A DNA stretch of 64,000 nt, taken from NCBI RefSeq assembly GCF_900129155.1, contig NZ_FQVF01000004.1, positions 284,482-348,481 on the forward strand. The letters run 5' to 3'. This stretch comes from Marinomonas polaris DSM 16579. Its GTDB lineage: Bacteria; Pseudomonadota; Gammaproteobacteria; Pseudomonadales; Marinomonadaceae. Shown in pieces: positions 9,049 through 17,838 of this stretch (position 1 is the first letter of the stretch; the number at the start of each line of letters is the position of its first letter). A program made the position numbers and the translations under genes. The notes under the pieces were generated by a model that did not search any database, had not been told where the DNA came from, and was given only the letters and a program-made list of their open reading frames with translations.

Positions 9049-10098
9049 ATGAAACTATCATCCCTTCTCTGTACTTCTCTCATTATTTGCAGTGCTTCAC
9101 TGCAGGCTACGGAACTGACTCACTGGCCTAAAGACGTCGCCTCTGAGTTAGATAACATGATTGAAAAAAATGCAAATACGGGCGCTTATGCTGTCTTTGA
9201 TATGGATAACACCAGTTATCAGTACGATATCGAGGAATCACTTTTGCCTTATCTGGAAATGAAAGGCTTATTAACCCGCGACACAATGGACCCATCCCTA
9301 AAAATCATCCCCTTTAAAGACACTGCGGATTATAAAGAAAGCCTAAACAGCTATTACTACCGTCTTTGTGAAATCGACAATTTAGTTTGTTACCCATGGG
9401 TAGCGCAGATCTTCGCAGGATTCACTTTAAAAGAACTGAAAGGTTATGTTGATGAAGTGATGGCGTATAACAAGCCTGTTCCTATCACCTATTACGATGG
9501 CAACAAGGTTGTTGAAAGCAGCGTGAAAACACCTAAGGTTTTTGCTGGCATGACAGAACTTTATAATCGTCTGCAAGAAAATGGCATTGAAGTCTATGTA
9601 ATGACAGCTGCGAGCGAAGAGATTGTTCGCATGATCGCCAGTGATCCCAAATACGGTTACAACGTCAAACCTGAAAACGTTATTGGCGTAAACATGCTGC
9701 TAAAAGACAAAAACACAGGCGATTTGACAACATCTAGACTGCAAATCAAACAAGGAACATACAATCAAGAGAAAAATCTCGACCTTCAAATGACAGCTTT
9801 CTTGATGAACCCGATGACATGGTACGAAGGCAAACTAGGCTCGATCCTTGGCTGGATTGACCAATGGAAGAAACCAGTGCTTGTAGCCGGTGACTCACCA
9901 CTTTCCGATGGCTACATGCTATTTAATGGCACAGACACCGACAAAGGCGGCATGCGCATTTGGGTAAACCGCAAAGAGAAATACATGAAACAAATGGAAG
10001 CTTGGTGGGACGATGCCGCTAAGCAGCAATCTAAATTGGGACAACCCGTCACGGCTGATAAAAATTGGCTCGTTGTGACACCGGATCAATTGCATTAA
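9049..10098 (+). CDS. pchP: HAD-family phosphatase, probable phosphorylcholine phosphatase
   Basis: A 349-residue protein with a signal peptide (cleavage after LQA, about residue 20). The HAD motif I is AVFDMDNTSY (nucleophile Asp in DMDNT), motif II lies in YVMTAAS, and the late acidic motif is VAGDSPLSDGYM. This arrangement and the ESLLPYLEMKGLL context match Pseudomonas PchP (PA5292 type), a periplasmic phosphorylcholine/phosphoethanolamine phosphatase that releases choline. AGGAG lies 7 bases upstream of the ATG. No choline uptake or betaine genes are adjacent. The assignment rests on remembered family similarity. Confidence 0.78.
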   Translation: MKLSSLLCTSLIICSASLQATELTHWPKDVASELDNMIEKNANTGAYAVFDMDNTSYQYDIEESLLPYLEMKGLLTRDTMDPSLKIIPFKDTADYKESLNSYYYRLCEIDNLVCYPWVAQIFAGFTLKELKGYVDEVMAYNKPVPITYYDGNKVVESSVKTPKVFAGMTELYNRLQENGIEVYVMTAASEEIVRMIASDPKYGYNVKPENVIGVNMLLKDKNTGDLTTSRLQIKQGTYNQEKNLDLQMTAFLMNPMTWYEGKLGSILGWIDQWKKPVLVAGDSPLSDGYMLFNGTDTDKGGMRIWVNRKEKYMKQMEAWWDDAAKQQSKLGQPVTADKNWLVVTPDQLH

Positions 10099-10112
10099 TC
10101 AATATATCAAAG

Positions 10113-10143
10113 GGCGGTTTCTTATGTTGTGTGAGGCCGCCCT
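10113..10143 (+). terminator. Hairpin after the phosphatase gene
   Basis: GGGCGGTTTC and GAGGCCGCCC can pair over 10 bp (two G-U pairs) with an 11-base loop just past the stop codon. There is no following T-run, so intrinsic termination would be weak; it may only protect the 3' end. Confidence 0.45.
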
Positions 10144-10523
10144 ACATCCCAATACATCGTCGCTTAAAAACACCATTAATATAAACTCTTTGTCTTTATG
10201 AACTCTAATACTGTTTCTTTTAATCCTTTCTACATAGACTTTTTGATTCTAAAAAAATAATCATATAGCATTTTTTTGCATATAACTTACACTTAAAAGT
10301 CGCCTTCTTTTTTCTATCGTAAATTCATGTAATTTAAAACGGCTCTACATTAGTGCGAAAAATCAGTATGGCTATGATCTTCCGAGTATTTTATTCCATA
10401 GAACTTTACCGAGTTACGACCTTTAAGAGTGCAAGTAAGTCCCACAAAAGTGCATAAAAAACCAACGTGAAACCCATATATTTACTTATTCTTAATAACA
10501 AACATAGCTACTCATTTAATTAC
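10144..10523. other. Non-coding AT-rich stretch before the DUF3100 operon
   Basis: No credible gene is present. The tract is strongly AT-rich with T-runs. The only structure I see is a pair of AGTGCA direct repeats at 10428-10433 and 10449-10454. Confidence 0.6.
10428..10454. promoter_or_regulatory. Paired AGTGCA direct repeats upstream of DUF3100 operon
   Basis: Two AGTGCA copies with period 21, matching the pair in front of the porin gene at 6265-6290 including flanking A-rich bases after the second copy. This is a candidate shared activator site. Confidence 0.35.
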
Positions 10524-10540
10524 GTTGCGTTTAAAGCAAC
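10524..10540. promoter_or_regulatory. 17-bp near-palindromic operator (copy 1)
   Basis: GTTGCGTTTAAAGCAAC has 5-bp arms (GTTGC/GCAAC) and contains a T-N11-A LysR-type box. Its exact reverse complement is at 11973-11989, inside the same operon's second non-coding gap. It lies about 80 bases before the first gene. The LysR regulator at 15778 is the likely binder. Confidence 0.65.
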
Positions 10541-10617
10541 AGTGTTGATATTAAAAAGCAACGAATAAAAGCGTTTTATCAATACGTCAACTACTAAAAA
10601 AATACTGGAGCCTTGCA

Positions 10618-11460
10618 ATGAAAACTCAATCCACAGCAATAGGTTTACTATTGAATTGGCGATTGCATTTGATCGTTATTGTTGTATCTGCGCTGTCCGA
10701 ATTGATAGGAATTCAAAGCATTCCGGTCGCCAATGCGAAGTTGCTTTTTTTACCTTTGTTCTATGCTTTTATTCTTTGCCTTTTTGTGAATCCAAACATC
10801 ACAAAGTTTTCTGGCAAGATCATTAATAAGAAAAATGCATCAATTGCAGCACCTATTATTGTCATAGGCATTCTGCCATTTATCGCTAAATTTGGAACAC
10901 TTATTGGTCCCGCTCTACCTAAAATAGCGGAGTCAGGAAGCGCAATGGTACTTCAAGAATTAGGGAATTTAGGCACCATGCTAATTGCAATGCCAATTGC
11001 CGTTCTGGTTTTCAAAATGGGTCGAGAAGCGATTGGGGCGACGTACTCGATTGCTCGAGAACCAAACATTGCACTGGTTTCAGATCGTTACGGCTTAAAG
11101 AGTCATGAAGGCATTGGTGTCATGGGCGTTTATGTGATGGGCACTATGTTCGGCACTATTTACTTTGCCATGCTAGCAGGATTTCTTGCAACAACTGGAT
11201 GGTTTGATCCAAGAGCCCTTGCCATGGCTTGCGGAGTCGGTAGTGGCAGTATGACCGCTGCATGTTCCGGTACATTAGCTACTGCTTTCCCTTCTATGAA
11301 AAATGAAATCCTTGCTTTTGCTGGCGCGAGTAATCTACTAACAAATGCAACCGGACTTTACGTTGCCATATTTATCGCATTGCCTTTTTCTGAATGGTTC
11401 TACAAAAAACTATCAGGCGAAAAAAAAGCCACCAGCGCCATGACTAAAGGAGCAAACTAA
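10618..11460 (+). CDS. DUF3100 family membrane protein, putative transporter subunit
   Basis: A 280-residue integral membrane protein with about eight hydrophobic segments and conserved-looking small-residue motifs (ACGVGSGSMTAACSGTLATAF, GASNLLTNATGLYV). It fits the DUF3100 family; family function is not established. GGAG lies 7 bases before the ATG. It is the first gene of a five-gene operon and is separated by one base from the second membrane gene, so the two probably form one complex. Because three catabolic enzymes follow, uptake of the pathway substrate is the simplest role; this is inference. Confidence 0.75.
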   Translation: MKTQSTAIGLLLNWRLHLIVIVVSALSELIGIQSIPVANAKLLFLPLFYAFILCLFVNPNITKFSGKIINKKNASIAAPIIVIGILPFIAKFGTLIGPALPKIAESGSAMVLQELGNLGTMLIAMPIAVLVFKMGREAIGATYSIAREPNIALVSDRYGLKSHEGIGVMGVYVMGTMFGTIYFAMLAGFLATTGWFDPRALAMACGVGSGSMTAACSGTLATAFPSMKNEILAFAGASNLLTNATGLYVAIFIALPFSEWFYKKLSGEKKATSAMTKGAN

Positions 11461-11461
11461 G

Positions 11462-11944
11462 ATGAATACTAATATTGAAAACACCATAGAAGCAAAAGTA
11501 GAAGAAGTGTATCTAAGCTTTAAAGAAAGTCTTGTCGTATTAGCGGTGGTTTCCATCGTCAGTTTGGCAAGTAACTGGGCAGGCACAGGTATCAACCCAA
11601 TCAAAGCCCTACCTGCCATGTTGATTATCTATGGAATGATATTGGTCGGACTCTTGCTAACAAAATATGTTCGCATTGGTTTTCCTGCTGTGGCATGGGT
11701 ATCCTTAATAAGCGTACTGTTGACCCTTCCAATATCGCCCGTTTCAGCCCCCATTCTTGCCGAGCTCAAAAACTTAAACTTCCTTTCTATCGTGACCCCT
11801 GTTTTAGCCTATGCGGCCATGGCAATAACAAAAATGGAAGTGGATTTGTTTAAGCGCTCTGGTTTCAAAATTGCGGCCATTTCCATTCTTGTTTTCACTG
11901 GCACATACGTCGGCTCAGCATTGGTAGCAAACGCCCTGCTTTAA
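11462..11944 (+). CDS. Small membrane protein, partner of the DUF3100 protein
   Basis: A 160-residue protein with a soluble N-terminus and four to five hydrophobic helices (LVVLAVVSIVSL; ALPAMLIIYGMILVGLLL; FPAVAWVSLISVLL; FLSIVTPVLAYAAMA; IAAISILVFTGTYVG). I do not recognise a named family. An AAGGAG ribosome-binding site lies in the end of the preceding gene, one base away, so the two genes are co-translated and likely co-assemble. The role is probably the same transport function. Confidence 0.7.
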   Translation: MNTNIENTIEAKVEEVYLSFKESLVVLAVVSIVSLASNWAGTGINPIKALPAMLIIYGMILVGLLLTKYVRIGFPAVAWVSLISVLLTLPISPVSAPILAELKNLNFLSIVTPVLAYAAMAITKMEVDLFKRSGFKIAAISILVFTGTYVGSALVANALL

Positions 11945-11972
11945 CCATCTGTACATGGCGTTGCTAACTTGT

Positions 11973-11989
11973 GTTGCTTTAAACGCAAC
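11973..11989. promoter_or_regulatory. 17-bp near-palindromic operator (copy 2, inverted)
   Basis: GTTGCTTTAAACGCAAC is the exact reverse complement of the element at 10524-10540. It lies in the only other sizeable gap of the operon, about 80 bases before the dehydrogenase gene, so the enzymes may have their own regulated promoter. Confidence 0.65.
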
Positions 11990-12070
11990 ACAATACAAGC
12001 GACTGGTACATTTTCAATTTTTCCCAAAATGCCATTATGAAGCGGGCATTTATATAAAGGCATCCAATTT

Positions 12071-12967
12071 ATGACACACACTATTGGCGTTATTGGGCTG
12101 GGGAATATGGGCCGCAATATGGCGGCCACCTTAGTCAAAAAATCCTTTACCGTAATCGGTTTCGATTTATCAGAAACGGCGTGCAAACAAGCCGTTGAAC
12201 AAGGGGTAATACCAGCAAGTCAGCTCTCTATTCTCACCGAGCAGTGCGACATTATTATTCTATCTTTACCCAAAGCCGAACATGTAGAAGCCGTGTGTCT
12301 AGGTGCTAACGGGCTAATCCATTTAGTCACTGCAGGAACGACCATCATAGACACCACAACCTCAGTACCAGAGACAAGTCGCATGGTGGCCGCTGAGTGT
12401 GTCAAGCGAGACATAGCTTTTCTCGATGCTCCCGTTTCCGGTGGGCCAGCAGGCGCGGCGGCGGGCACCATGAGCATGGTGATCGGCGGCGATATGAAAG
12501 CCTACCGACACGTTTTACCAGTGCTTGAGGCTATGAGCAGTACGCGAGTGCATGTGGGTGACGTTGGCGCGGGTAATATCGCCAAAATCGCTAACAACAT
12601 GTTAGCTGCCGCCCATTTGATTACTACGGCAGAAGCCCTGACCTTAGCGGAAAAGGCCGGTGTCGACCCAGAAAAAGTACTCGAAGCTATCAATGCAGGT
12701 TCCGGTCGAAGCGCCGCCAGCCAAGCTATGTTCCCAACTTGGGTGATGACCAAAGCCTACGATTCTGGTTTCACTATGGGCTTGATGCGCAAAGATGTCG
12801 GATTAGCAAAAACGCTCGCTCAAAGCCTTAACGTAGAGCTTCCAATGGCCATGAAAAGCGCAGAACTATGGGAAGACAGCATTCACAAACTCGCCGACAG
12901 TGATGATTTTTGTTGTATCGCACAATGCACTAATCCACTGCTATTTGGTAAAGAGGACAACGCATGA
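12071..12967 (+). CDS. NAD-dependent beta-hydroxyacid dehydrogenase (3-HIBADH family)
   Basis: A 298-residue soluble enzyme. The N-terminal Rossmann motif is GVIGLGNMGRNMA (residues 6-18). The substrate-binding signature is DAPVSGGPAGAAAGTMSMVIGG, and the catalytic lysine region is GAGNIAKIANNML. Members oxidise or reduce beta-hydroxyacids such as 3-hydroxyisobutyrate, tartronate semialdehyde or L-threonate. The stop overlaps the aldehyde dehydrogenase start by four bases (ATGA). Substrate within this operon is unknown. A late Cys-rich end (DDFCCIAQC) is a small oddity. Confidence 0.87.
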   Translation: MTHTIGVIGLGNMGRNMAATLVKKSFTVIGFDLSETACKQAVEQGVIPASQLSILTEQCDIIILSLPKAEHVEAVCLGANGLIHLVTAGTTIIDTTTSVPETSRMVAAECVKRDIAFLDAPVSGGPAGAAAGTMSMVIGGDMKAYRHVLPVLEAMSSTRVHVGDVGAGNIAKIANNMLAAAHLITTAEALTLAEKAGVDPEKVLEAINAGSGRSAASQAMFPTWVMTKAYDSGFTMGLMRKDVGLAKTLAQSLNVELPMAMKSAELWEDSIHKLADSDDFCCIAQCTNPLLFGKEDNA

Positions 12968-14478
12968 AAACGGCATTTGAATCCATCATCCATCGTTACT
13001 GGAAAGACGCCAACACCATACCAAGTTTCGTTAATGGTGAATTTATCCCAGGCTCAGGTGAAGACATTATCATTCGCCGTGCTCACGACGACAGTGAATT
13101 ATTCCGTTACTCTGATGCCGATGAAAACATCATCATGAAAGCAAACAAGGCCGCCAAAGACGCTGGTAAAGTTTGGTGGGGCATGAGTGCTCAAGCTCGC
13201 GGGCAAATCATGTACCGTATTGGCATGAAAGTTCGTGACCTACTGGACGACCTAGCCATCGTCGAATCTTACGCTTCTAATAAGCCCATTCGTGATGCCA
13301 AAGTCGAAGTATTAAAAGTCGCTGAGATGTTCGAATACTACGCGGGCTGGGCCGATAAGTTACACGGCGAAGTCATCCCTGTCCCTACCTCGCACCTTAA
13401 CTATGTGAAATACGAGCCACTTGGGACTGTGCTACAAATTACGCCATGGAACGCCCCTATTTTCACTGCTGGTTGGCAGTTAGCACCAGCAATTGCCGCA
13501 GGCAATGCGGTGATTCTAAAGCCCTCTGAATTGACGCCCATTTCATCCTTATTATTGGGTGCATTAGCGCACGAAGCAGGTATTCCAAAAGGGTTAATCA
13601 ACGTCATTGCAGGCTATGGACATACCGCTGGACAGAACGCAATCAAACAAGCGGATATACGCAAAGTCGTCTTTGTGGGCTCTCCGGCAACCGGCAAGCG
13701 TATTGCAGTATCCGCTGCGGAACGCGGCATTCCCTGTGTATTAGAGTTGGGCGGAAAGTCGGCCAACATCGTATTCGATGATGCGGACTTAGACCTTGCC
13801 GTTCGAGGCGCTCAGGCAGCAATTTTTTCTGGTGCAGGCCAAAGCTGCGTTTCTGGATCGCGCTTATTGATACAAGAAAGCATTTACGACCGTTTCTGTG
13901 AGGCCGTCGCACAAGCGGCTAAGCATTTTGTTATTGGCAACCCACAAGATGAAGCGACACAGATTGGTCCAATCCATAATGCCAAACAATATAAGCATGT
14001 AACGACCATGCTAGATAGCGCCGCACAAGAAGGCGCTACTATCATACAAAACGGTTTACCAAGCGTGCCACAGAGCAATGGCTATTATGTTAATCCGACA
14101 GTTTTAAAAGGCAAAAACCACATGTTCTGCGCTCAGGAAGAGATATTTGGTCCTGTGGTTGTGGCCATCCCATTTAAAGATGAAGACGATGCCATTGCCA
14201 TAGCAAACGACAGTCGGTTCGGCTTAGCAGGAGCCGTATGGACAAAAGATGTTGGCCGCGCTCATCGTGTAGCCGATCAGGTAAAAGCTGGCACCTTCTG
14301 GATCAATAGCTACAAAACAATCAACGTCGCCTCGCCATTTGGCGGATACGGCGAAAGTGGCTACGGCCGTTCTTCTGGTTTAGAAGCTCTACGAGAATAC
14401 AGTGAAGTAAAAAGTGTGTGGGTTGAAACTGCACGCACACCCGCTGCCAACTTTGGTTATGGCGCAAATTTGGAGTAA
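12964..14478 (+). CDS. NAD(P)-dependent aldehyde dehydrogenase
   Basis: A 504-residue aldehyde dehydrogenase of the betaine-aldehyde/aromatic-aldehyde type. Landmarks are the cofactor segment TPWNAPIF, the general base Glu in LELGGKSANIVFDD and the nucleophile Cys in FSGAGQSCVSGSR. The closing EIFGPVV and PFGGYGESGYGR motifs are also present. It oxidises an aldehyde to the acid. Four-base overlap with the upstream dehydrogenase and a three-base gap to the amidohydrolase show tight co-expression. A hydroxyacid or alcohol dehydrogenase product could be its substrate. Confidence 0.92.
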   Translation: MKTAFESIIHRYWKDANTIPSFVNGEFIPGSGEDIIIRRAHDDSELFRYSDADENIIMKANKAAKDAGKVWWGMSAQARGQIMYRIGMKVRDLLDDLAIVESYASNKPIRDAKVEVLKVAEMFEYYAGWADKLHGEVIPVPTSHLNYVKYEPLGTVLQITPWNAPIFTAGWQLAPAIAAGNAVILKPSELTPISSLLLGALAHEAGIPKGLINVIAGYGHTAGQNAIKQADIRKVVFVGSPATGKRIAVSAAERGIPCVLELGGKSANIVFDDADLDLAVRGAQAAIFSGAGQSCVSGSRLLIQESIYDRFCEAVAQAAKHFVIGNPQDEATQIGPIHNAKQYKHVTTMLDSAAQEGATIIQNGLPSVPQSNGYYVNPTVLKGKNHMFCAQEEIFGPVVVAIPFKDEDDAIAIANDSRFGLAGAVWTKDVGRAHRVADQVKAGTFWINSYKTINVASPFGGYGESGYGRSSGLEALREYSEVKSVWVETARTPAANFGYGANLE

Positions 14479-14481
14479 TAA

Positions 14482-15636
14482 ATGATAGAAATAAAACAAC
14501 TGGTTGCCGACGCAACACAATGGCGTAAGACGTTCCACCAAAATCCAGAACTTGGCTTTACCGAGCATCAAACTGCGCAACAAGTCGCCGATCTACTAAC
14601 CGAGTTTGGCTTAGACGTTCATACTGGTATTGGTATTACTGGGGTAGTCGGTACACTAAAAAACGGCAATGGCCCAACTATAGGTCTGCGCGCCGATATG
14701 GATGCACTGCCGATTCAAGAGCTAGGTACCCTAGAGCATAAGTCTCAACATAAAGGCTGTATGCATGCTTGTGGTCACGATGGACATACCGCCATGTTAC
14801 TTGGTGCTGCCCGTTATCTAGCGCAGCATAAACCCTTTAATGGCACGGTACACTTTATTTTTCAGCCCGCTGAAGAGAACTTAGGTGGTGCACAGAAGAT
14901 GATCGACGACGGTTTATTTGATCGTTTTCCTATGGATGCTATTTATGGCTTGCACAACTGGCCAGGGTTACCAGCAGGCGACATTGCAGTGAACGAAGGG
15001 GCAATGATGGCCTCTCTCGACACATTTGAGATCACCATCACTGGCAAAGGCTCCCATGCGGCCATGCCGCATATGGGTGTTGATCCGATTGTTGCGGCAG
15101 CCGATTTAGTATTACGCCTGCAAACCATCGTCTCGCGCCATGTTTCTCCCTTAGAGTCGGCCGTGGTCAGCATCACCATGTTTAATAGTGGCGAGGCCAT
15201 CAATGTGTTGCCAGAATCGGCCAAGTTACAAGGAACGGTTCGCTGCTTAAATAAAAAGGTACGTGAGCAAGTGGAAAAACTGATTGCGCAGTACGTGGCC
15301 AGTGCCAATCTAGCGCCAGGTATCCACGCAGAATTAGCCTTTACTCGCGGTTATCCGGTGACGACCAACCACGCCAAGCATGCCATCATCATTGCGGATT
15401 TAGCCCAGCAGCTTCGTGGCGAAGAACACGCTCACTTCAATATCCAACCCTCCATGGCGTCCGAAGATTTTGCTTTTATGCTTGAACATTGTCCTGGTGC
15501 GTACTTCTGGCTAGGAGTGGATGAGGGGGAATCCGTCGCTTTACATAACCCTTATTACGATTTTAATGACAAGGTTATTGAAGTGGCAATCCAATTTTGG
15601 TCTGAACTGGTCAAACAACAATTGCCCATCAGATAA
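14482..15636 (+). CDS. M20 family amidohydrolase (hippurate/IAA-amino-acid hydrolase type)
   Basis: A 384-residue metallopeptidase. Metal-binding motifs are GLRADMDALPIQE, MHACGHDGHTAMLLGAARYL and FQPAEENLGGA (catalytic Glu-Glu), with the dimerisation-domain GKGSHAAMPHMGVDP. These enzymes cleave N-acyl amino acids such as hippurate or indole-3-acetyl conjugates. GGAG is located 6 bases before the ATG. It is the last gene of the operon and is followed by a strong terminator. It suggests that the pathway substrate or an intermediate carries an amide bond. Confidence 0.88.
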   Translation: MIEIKQLVADATQWRKTFHQNPELGFTEHQTAQQVADLLTEFGLDVHTGIGITGVVGTLKNGNGPTIGLRADMDALPIQELGTLEHKSQHKGCMHACGHDGHTAMLLGAARYLAQHKPFNGTVHFIFQPAEENLGGAQKMIDDGLFDRFPMDAIYGLHNWPGLPAGDIAVNEGAMMASLDTFEITITGKGSHAAMPHMGVDPIVAAADLVLRLQTIVSRHVSPLESAVVSITMFNSGEAINVLPESAKLQGTVRCLNKKVREQVEKLIAQYVASANLAPGIHAELAFTRGYPVTTNHAKHAIIIADLAQQLRGEEHAHFNIQPSMASEDFAFMLEHCPGAYFWLGVDEGESVALHNPYYDFNDKVIEVAIQFWSELVKQQLPIR

Positions 15637-15687
15637 TCTCTATTTTTTATGGTTATTGTGGATGTTATCTCCCATGACATTCATCTT

Positions 15688-15717
15688 GGCGGCGAGCTAT
15701 GCTCGCCGCCTTTTTTA
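15688..15717 (+). terminator. Strong rho-independent terminator of the DUF3100 operon
   Basis: GGCGGCGAGC and GCTCGCCGCC form a perfect 10-bp GC-rich stem with a TAT loop, followed directly by TTTTTT. It separates the operon from the lysR gene. Confidence 0.92.
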
Positions 15718-15777
15718 CTTTAGTGTCTACTCTATTTGTATTGGATATTTCTTTAGTAAAAGGAAAATAAGAGCACT

Positions 15778-16689
15778 ATGAAAGAAATCAATCAAAAGCG
15801 CTTAGCCTATTTTTATGAAGCCGTTGCTTTAGGAACCATCCGAGCGGCAGCCGATAAACTTGACGTTGCGCCCTCTGCCATTAGCCGACAGATTGCTCAG
15901 CTAGAAGAAGAGCTGGCTTGTATTTTGATTGAGAGACATCGAAAAGGAGTGCGTACGACAGAAGCTGGCAAGCTTTTGTTGAAATATTACCGTGAATCCG
16001 TTTCCAATGAAGAAGTCTGTTTATCCGAATTGCAGGCATTACGAGGCTTAAAATCAGGTCATATCTCATTGGCAATCGGAGAAGGCTTTATTGGCGATAT
16101 CATGTCAAAAGCCTTACCTCAATTTCAGGCGCTCTACCCTGACATCTCCTTATCTCTGCATATCGCCGGATCAAATGAGTTGATTCGACGCGTACAAGAA
16201 GATGAAGCGCATATCGGCGTATTATTCCATCCACCACACAATCAAAAATTACGCTCACATGAAATTTCATCCCATCCACTGTGTGCAATTGTGCCACCTA
16301 ACCACCCGCTCGCGAATCTCAAACGACCGATTGAACTTGAGGAAATGCTGCCTTATCCAATTGCTCTTCAGGAAGTAGAGTTTGGCGTAAGGCAATTAAT
16401 TGCGGTGGCCGAGTTTAGACATAGAGTCAGGCTCTCACCATCTATTACAGTGAACTCATTCTCCCTTTTAAAAGAGTATGTTCGCTCCAATATGGGCATT
16501 ACAATTTTGCCTGAGTTTGTGGTCAGAAGGGAGCTAGATGACGGTCATGTTATTTCCCTGCCTATCACAGACCCTATTTTATGCTCAGGAGAAGTCCATC
16601 TCGTAACTCGCTTAGGACGACAGCTAACAGAAGCGCCATTAGCACTTTTAAAACACTTACAAACTTGGATTCGAGATTTTCATACATGA
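15778..16689 (+). CDS. LysR family transcriptional regulator
   Basis: A 303-residue LTTR with the N-terminal winged helix (AYFYEAVALGTIRAAADKLDVAPSAISRQIAQLEEEL) and a substrate-binding domain starting near residue 90. AGGA precedes the ATG. It lies after the terminator of the five-gene catabolic operon in the same direction, has its own leader and probably regulates that operon. The two copies of the GTTGC-N7-GCAAC element at 10524 and 11973 are the best candidates for its operator. Confidence 0.9.
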   Translation: MKEINQKRLAYFYEAVALGTIRAAADKLDVAPSAISRQIAQLEEELACILIERHRKGVRTTEAGKLLLKYYRESVSNEEVCLSELQALRGLKSGHISLAIGEGFIGDIMSKALPQFQALYPDISLSLHIAGSNELIRRVQEDEAHIGVLFHPPHNQKLRSHEISSHPLCAIVPPNHPLANLKRPIELEEMLPYPIALQEVEFGVRQLIAVAEFRHRVRLSPSITVNSFSLLKEYVRSNMGITILPEFVVRRELDDGHVISLPITDPILCSGEVHLVTRLGRQLTEAPLALLKHLQTWIRDFHT

Positions 16690-16724
16690 AAATAGCGAGG
16701 AAGCAGTAGCAAAACCGAGATAAA

Positions 16725-16754
16725 AAAACGCCCATTTTCACAAATGGGCGTTTT
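16725..16754. terminator. Bidirectional terminator between lysR and rsmC
   Basis: AAAACGCCCATTT and AAATGGGCGTTTT form a perfect 13-bp stem with a TCAC loop. A-runs and T-runs on both sides allow termination of both convergent genes. Confidence 0.9.
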
Positions 16755-16776
16755 CGTTGTGCAAAAGTTTAAAACA

Positions 16777-17838
16777 TTATTTCTTCTTCGGTTGGCGACC
16801 GTGATATATCGCGAAGCCTCGGTCTCGATACAAACGCGTGTGAGAACCCAGCGCCGCGTCTAAAATTGGTGGATAACGCAAGAAGTCGTTCGCAACTACA
16901 AACAGCTCGCCGTTCAATGTAAGGTGTTGTTTAACGGTCATAAAGAAGCTTTCAGCAATACTGTAGTCGGTATTCACGCCACTGTGGAATGGTGGGTTGG
17001 TAACGACATAGTTAAAGCGGCCTTTAACTTCATCTAAGCCATTGGAAGCAATTAAAGTCACCGCGTCGCTGACTTGATTCGCAGCGAAGGTTAATTCCGT
17101 TGCTTTTAACGCCAAGACACTATCATCTAAAGCGGTAATACGCGCGCCAGTTTTGTTATGCAGCCAAAGAGCGATAATGCCGTCACCACAACCAAAGTCG
17201 AGTAATCGAGCGCTAGCAACATCACTCATAAAACGATGCTGGTTTAGCTGGTTTAATAAGATGTCGGTGCCTTTATCTAATTTGCCATGCCCAAAGACAC
17301 CCGGCAAACTGCACAGTGTTAATGTTTGACCTGCAACCTCTTGCTTCCAAGTTACAATCCAATCTTCAAATACAAATGGCTTCGCAGGACGACGCTTGTA
17401 GCCTGCGTAAAGCAAACAGTGTTTGGCACCATCATGCTTACCTACCTCGTCTAATCCCGCTTCTAGACGCTTCATCGAGGACTTAACGCCGCTTTTATTG
17501 TCACCCACTAGCCATATTTGTCCGCCATCTTTTAAAAGAGGTAAAACTGACGCAAGCAAATAATCCAATAACTCTTTGGCTTTAGGCTGATAGATAACAA
17601 TGTGATCGAAGTCACTGCCATTCTCTAACGCCCATTGCTCGGACAAGAACAGTTTTTCATCCGCAAAGCCGACTCGCAACAAAGCATCATAAAAGGTTTT
17701 AGATTGGCACCAAGCATACACATCCGTTTTTTTGCTTAAATCAAGTGGATAGGTGTCTTCAGGGTTAGCAAATAAAATTTTGCCGACCAATTCTTCTTCG
17801 TTGCGCACCAACAATTGGCTCGTCAAGTTAAGATTCAT
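16777..17838 (-). CDS. rsmC: 16S rRNA (guanine-1207-N2)-methyltransferase
   Basis: A 353-residue duplicated methyltransferase: a degenerate N-terminal half and a catalytic C-terminal half. The C-terminal half has SAM motif I LLDFGCGDGIIAL and the NPPFHSG catalytic motif. The DNA-level architecture and length (E. coli RsmC 343) fit RsmC, which modifies G1207 of 16S rRNA in the 30S subunit. The related RlmG is the main alternative; the NPPFH-S/D-G form favours RsmC. It overlaps the upstream cyclotransferase gene by 11 bases. Confidence 0.88.
   Translation of the reverse strand: MNLNLTSQLLVRNEEELVGKILFANPEDTYPLDLSKKTDVYAWCQSKTFYDALLRVGFADEKLFLSEQWALENGSDFDHIVIYQPKAKELLDYLLASVLPLLKDGGQIWLVGDNKSGVKSSMKRLEAGLDEVGKHDGAKHCLLYAGYKRRPAKPFVFEDWIVTWKQEVAGQTLTLCSLPGVFGHGKLDKGTDILLNQLNQHRFMSDVASARLLDFGCGDGIIALWLHNKTGARITALDDSVLALKATELTFAANQVSDAVTLIASNGLDEVKGRFNYVVTNPPFHSGVNTDYSIAESFFMTVKQHLTLNGELFVVANDFLRYPPILDAALGSHTRLYRDRGFAIYHGRQPKKK

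Noticed and set aside
11941..12186. Minus-strand frame over the 17-bp operator and the dehydrogenase start
   Set aside because: It overlaps a clear Rossmann-fold start on the other strand and has no independent support.
14943..15308. 121-codon frame opposite the M20 amidohydrolase gene
   Set aside because: Antisense shadow of a conserved metallopeptidase; no ribosome-binding site or family resemblance.
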